A stretch of 64,000 nt of DNA from NCBI RefSeq assembly GCF_004793545.1, contig NZ_SRYA01000012.1, positions 47,849 through 111,848 on the forward strand, given 5' to 3'. The notes beneath the pieces were generated by a model that was not told where the DNA came from, did no database searches, and saw nothing but the letters and a program-made list of their open reading frames with translations. The position numbers and the translations under genes were made by a program. Positions 42,382 to 50,392 of this stretch are shown here, in pieces; the first letter of the stretch is position 1; each line of letters starts with the position of its first letter. The stretch is from Petralouisia muris. Its GTDB lineage: Bacteria; Bacillota; Clostridia; Lachnospirales; Lachnospiraceae.

Positions 42382-44085
42382 CTATTCTACAGAAATGACA
42401 TAATAGTAAATAGGCTGTCCGCCGAAGTGCACCTCCACTTCACAGTCAGGATATGTTTCTTCCAGCTCTGCGCCTAACTGATCCGCCGCCGCTTCTTCAA
42501 TCTCTTCTCCATAATAGATGCTGATAATTGCAGAATCTTCATCCACTAACTGAGCAATCAAATCCCGAAGTACCGCATCCATATCCTGACCTACCGAAAG
42601 GATGGAACTGTCTCCCATACCCATGTAATCTCCCTGTTTGATGGATTTATCATCAATCAGCGTATCACGCACCGCATAGGTTACCTGTCCGGTTTTGACA
42701 CTGGATAATTCTTCCGTCATGCGGGCAGCATTTTCTTCTGCGCTGCTGTCAGGCATAAAGTTAATTAAGGCTGTAATGCCCTGAGGCACGGTTTTCGTAG
42801 GAATGACAAAAATATTCTTCTCTTCTATCAGGGATGCAGCCTGATTTGCTGCAAGGATAATATTTTTATTATTCGGAAGGATAAAAATATTATCCGCATT
42901 CACTTCCTCGATGGCGTTCAGCATGTCTTCCGTGCTGGGGTTCATCGTCTGCCCGCCGGAAATAATATAGTCTACCCCCAGCCCTTTGAATATCTCATTG
43001 ATTCCTTCTCCGATGGAAACGGAAATAAATCCCATATCCTTCTTAGGCGCCTTACTTGCTTCTGCCAGTGCATTTTTCTCCGAACGCTTCTTCTCATCTG
43101 CCAGCTTCTGTTCTTCAGCAGCCTTCTGGGCGTCTTTGATTAATTTCTCCTGATGCTCTTCCCGCATATTGTCAATCTTTATCTTACTTAAGGAACCATA
43201 CTCCAATGCCCGCTGAATTGCAAGACCAGGATCATTGGTATGTACATGAACCTTGGTAATCTCATCATCTGCAACCACTACAATAGAATCACCGATGGAT
43301 TCTAAGTATGATTTGAAATCCATCTCTTCCTTTTCTTCCAGAGGTTTGTGCAAAACAATGATAAATTCTGTACAATAGCCAAACTTAATATCCTGCTCCG
43401 TCTCCTGGGAAATCTTCACTACGGCGCTTCCGGCACTCTCTGTCTCTATGGCATAGTCCACTTCTTTCCCCATCAGGGCGTCATATGCACCCTTTAACAC
43501 AGTGACAAGTCCCTGTCCGCCGGAATCCACCACGCCTGCCTGCTTCAGAACCGGAAGCATCTCCGGCGTCAGACTTAAGACACGATCCGCCTCTTTAATT
43601 ACTTCATCTATAAATACGGTTAAATCATCAGTCTCACCAATTAATTCCAGCGCCTTATCTGCACCGCCCTTGGCTACCGTAAGAATCGTTCCTTCCTTCG
43701 GCTTCATAACTGCCTTGTATGCCGTTTCCACTGCTTTCTGAAGGGCGTCGCAGAGAATTACCACATCAATCACTTCGTATTTACCGATTCCCTTGGTGAA
43801 TCCGCGGAACAACTGGGATAAAATAACTCCTGAATTCCCTCTTGCCCCCCGCAGAGAACCGGAGGAAATAGCCTTTGCCAGAGAAGCCATGTCCGGAGAA
43901 TCTCCCAGCTTGCTGACCTCTGCCGCTGCCGACATAATTGTCATTGTCATATTGGTTCCCGTATCCCCGTCCGGTACCGGAAATACATTCAGTTCGTTAA
44001 TCCATTCCTTTTTCGCTTCCAGGTTCTTAGCCCCTGCCAAAAACATTTTCGCAAGCATCGGTGCATCTACTGTAGTTATCGCCAC
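42382..44085 (-). CDS. DAK2 domain protein, fatty acid kinase FakA-like (YloV)
   Basis: 567 residues. The N-terminal DAK2 ATP-binding part has NVFPVPDGDTGTNM and SSGSLRGARGNSGVILSQ; the middle and C-terminal parts match FakA/YloV. With a FakB it phosphorylates exogenous fatty acids; no fakB is in this window. The start is GTG at 44085 with AAGGAGG 8 bases upstream, in preference to the TTG at 44106. It lies 13 bp after asp23. Confidence 0.9.
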   Translation of the reverse strand: MAITTVDAPMLAKMFLAGAKNLEAKKEWINELNVFPVPDGDTGTNMTMTIMSAAAEVSKLGDSPDMASLAKAISSGSLRGARGNSGVILSQLFRGFTKGIGKYEVIDVVILCDALQKAVETAYKAVMKPKEGTILTVAKGGADKALELIGETDDLTVFIDEVIKEADRVLSLTPEMLPVLKQAGVVDSGGQGLVTVLKGAYDALMGKEVDYAIETESAGSAVVKISQETEQDIKFGYCTEFIIVLHKPLEEKEEMDFKSYLESIGDSIVVVADDEITKVHVHTNDPGLAIQRALEYGSLSKIKIDNMREEHQEKLIKDAQKAAEEQKLADEKKRSEKNALAEASKAPKKDMGFISVSIGEGINEIFKGLGVDYIISGGQTMNPSTEDMLNAIEEVNADNIFILPNNKNIILAANQAASLIEEKNIFVIPTKTVPQGITALINFMPDSSAEENAARMTEELSSVKTGQVTYAVRDTLIDDKSIKQGDYMGMGDSSILSVGQDMDAVLRDLIAQLVDEDSAIISIYYGEEIEEAAADQLGAELEETYPDCEVEVHFGGQPIYYYVISVE

Positions 44086-44098
44086 TTTTATTTCCTCC

Positions 44099-44455
44099 TT
44101 AATCAATCACTCTGACACCTTCTACGAAGATGTTGATTTTCTCGATTTCCATACCGGTAAATTCTTCCACCCGATACTTCACCGTACTGATCAGGTTATC
44201 AGAAACAGTAGAAATACTTACTCCATAAGAAACAATCACATGAAAATCCAATGTAATCTTATTATTGTTCAGAGTAACATTTATCCCATGGTTCAGGTAA
44301 TCACGTTTTAAAAGCCTTACCAGCCCATCCTTCATATTCACAGCAGCCATGCCCACAATTCCAAAACATTCCACTGCCACAGAACCGGCATAAATCGCAA
44401 TTACATCTGTATCAATTAACACTTTTCCATATTGCGTGTCCACTTGTCCTTTCAT
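44099..44455 (-). CDS. Asp23/Gls24 family protein (YloU-like)
   Basis: 118 residues: AGSVAVECFGIVGMAAVNMK, then HVIVSYGVSISTVSDNL and the C-terminal INIFVEGVRV. The family is linked to envelope homeostasis and alkaline shock. It forms the conserved pair with the DAK2 gene and has its own promoter. Confidence 0.9.
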   Translation of the reverse strand: MKGQVDTQYGKVLIDTDVIAIYAGSVAVECFGIVGMAAVNMKDGLVRLLKRDYLNHGINVTLNNNKITLDFHVIVSYGVSISTVSDNLISTVKYRVEEFTGMEIEKINIFVEGVRVID

Positions 44456-44486
44456 AATTTAACCTCCAAAATCACTTATGGTTTAT

Positions 44487-44515
44487 ATTATAACCGTTTT
44501 TCTGGAAAAATGAAA
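44487..44515 (-). promoter_or_regulatory. Promoter of the asp23-DAK2-recG unit
   Basis: Minus strand: TATAAT (44492-44487) with TTTCAT 17 bp upstream (44515-44510), 31 bp before the asp23 start. Confidence 0.5.
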
Positions 44516-44553
44516 CATATATTTTCGCTTTTTACAAAAAATTCATTTTTCTC

Positions 44554-44582
44554 TTGCAATATATTCCTCTTTCTGTTAAAAT
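44554..44582 (+). promoter_or_regulatory. Promoter of rpmB
   Basis: TTGCAA (44554-44559), 17 bp, TAAAAT (44577-44582), 58 bp before the rpmB start. Confidence 0.65.
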
Positions 44583-44640
44583 AGCCTTGTTGTGAGTTCG
44601 CAGCGCTTGTGGACTTAGTAAATTGCAAGGAGGTGCAATT

Positions 44641-44826
44641 ATGGCAAAATGCAGTGTTTGCGGAAAAGGCGCTCATTTCGGTAAGAAGGTCAGCCATTCT
44701 CATAGAAGATCCAATAAGATGTGGAAGTCCAATATCAAATCTGTAAGATGTAAAGTGAATGGAGCTTCTAAGAAGATGTACGTTTGTACTTCTTGCTTAA
44801 GGGGCGGAAAAGTAGAAAGAGCATAG
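44641..44826 (+). CDS. rpmB: 50S ribosomal protein L28
   Basis: 61 residues with the C+ (zinc-binding) form: CSVC near the start and CTSC near the end, and HRRSNKMWKSNIKSVR in the middle. GGAGGTGCAATT precedes the ATG. It stands alone with its own promoter and terminator, divergent from asp23. Confidence 0.96.
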   Translation: MAKCSVCGKGAHFGKKVSHSHRRSNKMWKSNIKSVRCKVNGASKKMYVCTSCLRGGKVERA

Positions 44827-44841
44827 TATGACAGGAAAACG

Positions 44842-44877
44842 GAAGCAGTGCATTGCAGGCAATGACTGCTTCTTTTT
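44842..44877 (+). terminator. Rho-independent terminator of rpmB
   Basis: GAAGCAGT, one base, CATTGC pair with GCAATG and ACTGCTTC; six T follow. Confidence 0.9.
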
Positions 44878-44905
44878 TATTTCTTTCACAAATTTTTTCA
44901 AAGCT

Positions 44906-45052
44906 TTAACAATCTCCGCAGCAAAACAGATTATATCCCAACAACAGCAGGATGAAAATAATCAAGATTCCAAGCACTACATTCGGCAGAAAAATCATAA
45001 TTGCCATTCCCACTGCAATCCAAAACAAAATAAATCCTATCAGCCGTTTCAT
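44906..45052 (-). CDS. Small membrane protein, 48 residues
   Basis: Begins MKRLIGFILFWIAVGMAI and contains two hydrophobic segments separated by a short LPNVV turn, ending NLFCCGDC. It is convergent with rpmB and lies after the gerW terminator on the same strand. The Cys-rich end and membrane hairpin resemble small Lachnospiraceae membrane proteins, but I know no function. Confidence 0.6.
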   Translation of the reverse strand: MKRLIGFILFWIAVGMAIMIFLPNVVLGILIIFILLLLGYNLFCCGDC

Positions 45053-45061
45053 GCCATCACC

Positions 45062-45094
45062 AAAAAACGCATATATTACTATTTAATATATGCG
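45062..45094 (-). terminator. Terminator after gerW
   Basis: CGCATATATT (45068-45077) pairs with AATATATGCG (45085-45094); on the minus strand TTTTTT follows. Confidence 0.75.
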
Positions 45095-45120
45095 CTCTTC
45101 CTGAAATAATTCATGATCAT

Positions 45121-45543
45121 TTATTCTGTTGGTACATTCCACTGTTCTGCCAGCTCCTGTGCAGCCGCCTCTTTCGCCTCTTTCTCTTCCTTCGTCTGTT
45201 CTTTTCCTGAATTCTTGCTGGTAAATTTATTCACCAAATCCGGAACCATATCAAGAATCTTGGTAATGCTGTCCTGATTCTTAATATTTACCAGCTTCGT
45301 GCATCCATTCTGCACGACCAGCACTGCACTGGGAGTAATTCTCCCGCCCAGACCGCCGGCTGCATTATTCTTCTTATCATGGCAGAACGCGCCGGCTCCT
45401 ACGCCGAAGGATACCTCGATCAGGGGAAGAATAATGGTATCCCCAATATGAACAGCGTCTCCAACCACTGTTTTGGTGGTAATAAAGCTGTCCATTCCTT
45501 TAAACAAAGACTGTACCGTTGTGTTGAAATTATTTTCCTGCAT
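45121..45543 (-). CDS. GerW family sporulation protein (YtfJ)
   Basis: 140 residues: GDTIILPLIEVSFGVGAGAF, then GGLGGRITPSAVLVV, the core of the GerW/YtfJ family, and a charged Glu/Lys tail. Family members are made in spores and needed for proper germination in Bacillus. AGGAGG precedes the ATG. It forms a unit with the DUF2953 gene upstream, the standard arrangement. Confidence 0.9.
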   Translation of the reverse strand: MQENNFNTTVQSLFKGMDSFITTKTVVGDAVHIGDTIILPLIEVSFGVGAGAFCHDKKNNAAGGLGGRITPSAVLVVQNGCTKLVNIKNQDSITKILDMVPDLVNKFTSKNSGKEQTKEEKEAKEAAAQELAEQWNVPTE

Positions 45544-45557
45544 AATTTGACCTCCTG

Positions 45558-46550
45558 TTAACCTCTTATATTTGTGATTAGTTTTCGTACATTTCTGTCT
45601 TTTATCAGCCGGATTCCCGAAATCAGCAGATGCAGGAACCGGACATGCCCTGTTGCAAAAAGAATCGCTTTAATATAGAAAGATTCTGAAACAAAATCAG
45701 GCATTACAACCATTTTGGACCGTACCCAGAAAGGCAGCATGCCCATGGCGCCCAGCGCTTTTCCGGTTTGATCCGGACGCCCCATTGAGAAATTAAGGGT
45801 TCCGGTCACCTTTCCCGGCAGATAATGGCGCAGCAGATACCGGATTACCCGAAGGGCATGCAAAAAAGCGTTTTGATTAGTTTCTTCCAAAATCATGCTT
45901 TTTATGTTTTCAATCTGTTCTTTTACCGTGGTTGTCCCATTTCGAATATCGGAAAGCCGCCTGCGGATACCATCGGCTGTTCCTCGTATTTTTCTCCCAA
46001 AATTATTAAAAGATAATTTAATTCTTTGTATAAATCCTGGTTTTCTCTTGTTTTTTCTTCTGCGTTTCTTTTCGGAAGATATCTTTTCCTTCTCCTCCGA
46101 TTCTAAACCGCCTGACCAGTTTGCCTTATCTCCAAGCTTCTGAAGCTCTGCCTTGCCCTGTTCTTTCTCCAGCTCTGAACTATCTGAGCCTTCCAGCTTT
46201 GGGCTATCTGCTCCTTCCGGTTTTGAACCGCCTGATGGTTCCGGCTCCGGGCTATCTGACCCTTTTGACATATTCTCCGGCTTGTCTGATTTTCTTTCCT
46301 TTTTCCCTCTGTCTAATGGAATAGCAATACCGAAAATACGGAGTTTAAAGGAAATATCTCTGTCCCTGTAATACAGCCTTACATCCAGCAAATGAAACAG
46401 CCAGTGAATCACTGCTTTTCCTTCTATCCCATCCTGCGCCTTGACATCTATGCGGTACCGAATCGGAACCAAAATTACGGTTATACACAAAAACAGCAGA
46501 ACTGCCAGAAGAATGCCGATTATTTTTAAAATGATAAAAAGGATTTCCAT
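45558..46550 (-). CDS. DUF2953 family membrane protein
   Basis: 330 residues. One N-terminal membrane helix (IILKIIGILLAVLLFLCITV) is followed by VPIRYRIDVKAQDGIEGKAV and a WLFHLLDVRLYY segment typical of DUF2953. The middle (about residues 90-165) is an insert of low-complexity Ser/Pro/Glu/Lys. The C-terminal part is conserved-looking. Its usual partner is GerW, so a sporulation role is likely. Confidence 0.85.
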   Translation of the reverse strand: MEILFIILKIIGILLAVLLFLCITVILVPIRYRIDVKAQDGIEGKAVIHWLFHLLDVRLYYRDRDISFKLRIFGIAIPLDRGKKERKSDKPENMSKGSDSPEPEPSGGSKPEGADSPKLEGSDSSELEKEQGKAELQKLGDKANWSGGLESEEKEKISSEKKRRRKNKRKPGFIQRIKLSFNNFGRKIRGTADGIRRRLSDIRNGTTTVKEQIENIKSMILEETNQNAFLHALRVIRYLLRHYLPGKVTGTLNFSMGRPDQTGKALGAMGMLPFWVRSKMVVMPDFVSESFYIKAILFATGHVRFLHLLISGIRLIKDRNVRKLITNIRG

Positions 46551-46888
46551 TTATGCCCTTTCTTTTGATTTTCTCTGTGTTTTTCCAGAAAATAATTTCT
46601 GACTTGAAATGTTCCGGTTTCCTGATACACATCCATAATAATTGTCCCCGCCAGCTCTATGGCGTTCTCGTATCCCCTGTCCACTCCCACAACCAGAAGT
46701 TCTGATTTGGGATAATACTTCTGCATCAATTCCCAGGAAGGAATAATATCCAGTAAATTCTCAGGATTGCTGCTTAAGGCAATGATATAAATATTAATCA
46801 CTCCCGCATTCCGGAGAACCTTCCATCTTATCTTCTCTTTTTTCCCTGCAATGCTTTCTCCTGCATAAAATTCCTGATACCAATCCAT
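46526..46888 (-). CDS. Conserved hypothetical protein
   Basis: 120 residues, soluble, alpha/beta in pattern (NIYIIALSSNPENLLDIIPS, then LLVVGVDRGYENAIEL). AGGAGAAACTT precedes the ATG. It overlaps the DUF2953 start by 25 bp and so is probably translated with it. I do not recall the family. Confidence 0.7.
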   Translation of the reverse strand: MDWYQEFYAGESIAGKKEKIRWKVLRNAGVINIYIIALSSNPENLLDIIPSWELMQKYYPKSELLVVGVDRGYENAIELAGTIIMDVYQETGTFQVRNYFLEKHRENQKKGHKWKSFLSF

Positions 46889-46905
46889 AAGTTTCTCCTA
46901 AGGTA

Positions 46906-46932
46906 AAAAGGTGCCCTGTATGAGCACCTTTT
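46906..46932 (-). terminator. Terminator after the NUDIX gene
   Basis: AAAAGGTGC (46906-46914) with GCACCTTTT (46924-46932). T-runs stand on both sides, so it may work in both directions. Confidence 0.7.
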
Positions 46933-46994
46933 CTTGTGTGTAAGGAACGAACTGTCCGGGAATGAATTTGCAAACATACCCTGATGCCTGTTCA

Positions 46995-47447
46995 TTAAAA
47001 ATATTTTCTGCTGCCCCAAAGATTGCTTTTCTTCAAATCCAGGTACTCATTATAAGCTTTTTCCAATATCTGTTTCTCATTGGCAAACCGAAGCAGATGA
47101 TACGCCTCATGAAATTTGTAGTAGCCTGAATCGATAAAATATTCTTCCCGTTGTGGTTTGCTGTAATAACTGTCTGCCATCATCAGATACCAGTGTACGT
47201 CTTTTTCAACCGTATCCTCCGGTATGCTGAAAGTATACTGGCTCTTTCCTACATACTTAATAATCGAGGCGTCTACTCCTGTCTCCTCCCGCACCTCTCT
47301 TGCCGCTGTATCCCGATACTCTTCGCCTGGCTCCACTGTTCCTTTCGGAAGTACCCAGCCCTCATATTTATTCTTGTAATTCTTATACAAAAGCAAAATC
47401 TTCCCGCGAAATATTACCACACCACCACAACTCGTTGCTTCAATCAT
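46995..47447 (-). CDS. NUDIX hydrolase
   Basis: 150 residues. The Nudix box is present as GTVEPGEEYRDTAAREV followed by REETG (about residues 37-59), so it should cleave a nucleoside diphosphate-linked compound. The frame is open back to 47627, but GGAGGTATTGCA before the ATG at 47447 decides the start. The C-terminal helical tail ends in a Lys/Ser-rich stretch. Confidence 0.88.
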   Translation of the reverse strand: MIEATSCGGVVIFRGKILLLYKNYKNKYEGWVLPKGTVEPGEEYRDTAAREVREETGVDASIIKYVGKSQYTFSIPEDTVEKDVHWYLMMADSYYSKPQREEYFIDSGYYKFHEAYHLLRFANEKQILEKAYNEYLDLKKSNLWGSRKYF

Positions 47448-47484
47448 TGCAATACCTCCGATGTGGTTTATAGAACTTTGTAAT

Positions 47485-47513
47485 AGTATACCTCTTTTTC
47501 CATTTTCTTGCAA
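47485..47513 (-). promoter_or_regulatory. Promoter of the NUDIX gene
   Basis: Minus strand: TTGCAA (47513-47508), 17 bp, TATACT (47490-47485), 38 bp before the start. Confidence 0.65.
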
Positions 47514-47547
47514 GAATTTTCTATGAATATTCATAAACAGTTCTGAA

Positions 47548-48999
47548 TCACTGATTAAAATAGCGATCAAACACTTGTTTTGCCACTGGAACTGCCGCAG
47601 CGCTTCCGGCGCCGCCTTTTTCCACAATTACGGTAACTGCAATGGTTCCTTTTTCTTCCGTGGAAGCATATCCTGTAAACCATGCGTGGCTCTCTGACTT
47701 ATTATTGCTGAATTCAGCGGAGCCTGTTTTTCCGGCAGCCTGGTAACTCTGGCCGCTTAGCTTAGAACCAGTTCCTTCGCTTACCACCAGAGACATAAAT
47801 TCCTGCAGCTTTCCCGCCTCCTCTTCCGTAAGCAGAGATCCGTACTGGGAACTGCGGTAACTTTTTACTGTAACTCCTTTGTAATTTTCCGTATGATCTA
47901 TCACATAGGGGCGCATCAGCACTCCTTGATTGACAATGGCTGCGGTAATCATCGCCATATGCATGGGGGTCACCAGCGTTTTTCCTTGGCCTATGGCTGT
48001 CTGGGTCACCTCATCGGAATCCGAATCTTCCTTCAGCACAAAGCTGCTCTTATTAAAGGGATAGGAAATCGGAAGATTCGTTTGAAACAGCATGCTGTCA
48101 CAAAGCTCGATAAATGCTTTTTTATCCAGTTCCAGGCCAATATTCGCATACGAAGTATTACAGGACTTGGCAAAGGATTTCTCTAAATTTTCCGTTCCAT
48201 GGACTGCATTGTCATAACAGTGGATCTCCGTATGGTCCATCGCAATGCTTCCGGTGCATTCATAATTATAATTCTGATAATCGGGATGCTCCCGAAGATA
48301 TTCCAGCGTAGTTAGAATCTTAAAAGTAGATCCCGGCGGATACAGCCCCTGAGTCACCCGATTCACCAGCACGGAATTGTCACTGTCAGTATCGGAGATA
48401 ATATTGTCCCATTCTGACGCAATGGTATTGGGGTCAAAATCCGGCTTGGATACCATAGCAAGAATCTTGCCGGTGGCAGGTTCTAATACAACCACGGCCC
48501 CCCTGTTATCTCCCAAAGCCTGATAAGCCGCCTCCTGCAAATCATAGTTCAGCGTGGTAACAATATTGTCCCCCTGATTCTTCTGATCCTGAATGCCGTG
48601 AACCACCTGTTCCAGAAAAAAAGCATGGGAGCGCAATAGGCTGAAATTTCCAAAAGATTCAATTCCTGATTTTCCATTGCTGTCATAGCCTACGGCATGC
48701 GCAAACATTCTGCCATATGGATAGTATCTTGTTTCGCTTCCATCCTCCCCTACCACAGTCTGTGCCAGCGCTTTGCCGTCCGCCGAACGAATTTCTCCCC
48801 GAATCACATGTTCCGCAAAGGTATCCTGCCTGGTATTATAGGGACTGTTAATAAAATCTTCGCTTCGGAAAATCTGAAAATATGCAAAATACCCCATCAT
48901 CAGAATAAACATACCCACAAACAGATACGTAATCACTGCAAATTCCCTGTTTCCATTAGTCGAAGTCCTGGATTTTCGTTCCGTGGATGGTTTCTTCAT
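47548..48999 (-). CDS. Penicillin-binding protein, class B transpeptidase (PbpA/FtsI-like)
   Basis: 483 residues with one N-terminal membrane helix (about 21-43). Active-site motifs: STFK (S224-K227), SCN (279-281) and KTGSAEFSNN near 432. It cross-links peptidoglycan. At 483 residues it is short for FtsI and matches the PbpA type that pairs with a SEDS polymerase. AGGAGG lies upstream, and it overlaps the ftsW/rodA-like gene by 44 bp. Confidence 0.92.
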   Translation of the reverse strand: MKKPSTERKSRTSTNGNREFAVITYLFVGMFILMMGYFAYFQIFRSEDFINSPYNTRQDTFAEHVIRGEIRSADGKALAQTVVGEDGSETRYYPYGRMFAHAVGYDSNGKSGIESFGNFSLLRSHAFFLEQVVHGIQDQKNQGDNIVTTLNYDLQEAAYQALGDNRGAVVVLEPATGKILAMVSKPDFDPNTIASEWDNIISDTDSDNSVLVNRVTQGLYPPGSTFKILTTLEYLREHPDYQNYNYECTGSIAMDHTEIHCYDNAVHGTENLEKSFAKSCNTSYANIGLELDKKAFIELCDSMLFQTNLPISYPFNKSSFVLKEDSDSDEVTQTAIGQGKTLVTPMHMAMITAAIVNQGVLMRPYVIDHTENYKGVTVKSYRSSQYGSLLTEEEAGKLQEFMSLVVSEGTGSKLSGQSYQAAGKTGSAEFSNNKSESHAWFTGYASTEEKGTIAVTVIVEKGGAGSAAAVPVAKQVFDRYFNQ

Positions 49000-50389
49000 G
49001 GGACGAGATTCCTCCTTTCTTTTTGAGCCGCTTTTTCTCCTTCGTTTTATTATTTTTTGTTCCTGTCTTTCCTTTGGACTCTCCCTGATCCCGTTCCCGC
49101 ATCAGATACAGACCTTGAATAACAGCAAAAATTATCAGTGTGCTTAGAAGGGAGCTTCCGCCGTAGCTCACCAAAGGCAGGGTAACTCCTGTGGAAGGAA
49201 TGAATTTGATATCGCCGCCCACAGACAAAAAGATCTGAAATCCATAAATGGTTCCAAGCCCCAGAGCCACCAGCTTATAAAAGAAATCCTTCATCTGCAT
49301 GGCAATGTTCAAAAACATCAAAAAGCAGCTGACGCAGACCAGGATCAGACAGATGGCAAAGATTCCTCCAAGCTCCTCCGCTATGGCAGAAAAAATAAAA
49401 TCCTGTTTTACTTCTGGAATTTTGTAAGGCATTCCCTGATTTAAACCCATGCCAAACCAGCCGCCCGTTCCTATTGCAAAAAGAGAATGGGACACCTGAT
49501 TCCCTTCATTTGCAAATACTGCCAGAGGATCCTGCCAGGCCACCACCCGCACCCGCACATGGTTAAAAAGGAAATATGCCGCTACCGAAGCCGCGGCTCC
49601 GCAAATCATTCCTCCCGCAAAATAATAGAGCTTTCTGGTGGCCACATACAGCATTACCATATAGGCAATAAAGAAAATCAATCCTGCGCCCAAATCCCGG
49701 GACAATACTAAAATAATCACATGCAGCGCTGCCACCACCGTGGCTTTCACCACCTGGATAAACTCTGTAGACTCATAAAACATAGAAGCAACAAAAAAAA
49801 CAAATATTATTTTAATAAACTCTGAGGGCTGGACTGTAATTCCCGCCACAGAAAAGGATAGCTTGGCCCCATGGGAAACAGCTCCCAGCACGGCTACCAC
49901 GCCCAGCATGGTAATTCCCGCCAACGCATAGATCCAGGTAAGGCTCCGAACAAATTTCCAACGGCTGATAAAATAAGGAATCAGCATGGTAACTGCCATG
50001 GAAACCGCAGCAATGACAAACTGCTTCAGCGCATGCTGGTAGGACAGCCGGGTCAGTATCACAAAGCCGATGCACATCAGCATGCACATATTGTTGACAA
50101 TCAGCCTGGATACCCGCTTATAAAAGATCCCGTAACATACCTGCACTGCAGTAAAAAATATTACCTGTTCCAGATAAAATTTCAGTAAATCCTGATTTTT
50201 CGTGGCAAGATACAGAACCGCATAGGCATTCAGATGAAACAAGTACATATAGACCACCTGTTTTCTGAATTTCCACGCCTGTTCTTCCAGGTCCACATTT
50301 CTCTTCAGGGAAGAAAAACATTGCCAGGTATACAGTGCAAAAAGAATAATCATTGTATATTTGGATAACTCAGTAATTAAATGTACCAT
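48956..50389 (-). CDS. SEDS-family peptidoglycan polymerase (FtsW/RodA-like)
   Basis: 477 residues with about ten to twelve membrane spans and a basic, Lys-rich tail. SRDLGAGLIFFIAYMVMLYV and the FIPSTGVTLPLVSYGGSS motif are diagnostic for SEDS proteins. The first 130 residues are an extra membrane domain not seen in short FtsW. It is coupled to the PBP gene, which should form its transpeptidase partner. Whether it serves division or elongation cannot be told. Confidence 0.9.
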   Translation of the reverse strand: MVHLITELSKYTMIILFALYTWQCFSSLKRNVDLEEQAWKFRKQVVYMYLFHLNAYAVLYLATKNQDLLKFYLEQVIFFTAVQVCYGIFYKRVSRLIVNNMCMLMCIGFVILTRLSYQHALKQFVIAAVSMAVTMLIPYFISRWKFVRSLTWIYALAGITMLGVVAVLGAVSHGAKLSFSVAGITVQPSEFIKIIFVFFVASMFYESTEFIQVVKATVVAALHVIILVLSRDLGAGLIFFIAYMVMLYVATRKLYYFAGGMICGAAASVAAYFLFNHVRVRVVAWQDPLAVFANEGNQVSHSLFAIGTGGWFGMGLNQGMPYKIPEVKQDFIFSAIAEELGGIFAICLILVCVSCFLMFLNIAMQMKDFFYKLVALGLGTIYGFQIFLSVGGDIKFIPSTGVTLPLVSYGGSSLLSTLIIFAVIQGLYLMRERDQGESKGKTGTKNNKTKEKKRLKKKGGISSHEETIHGTKIQDFD

Positions 50390-50392
50390 AAA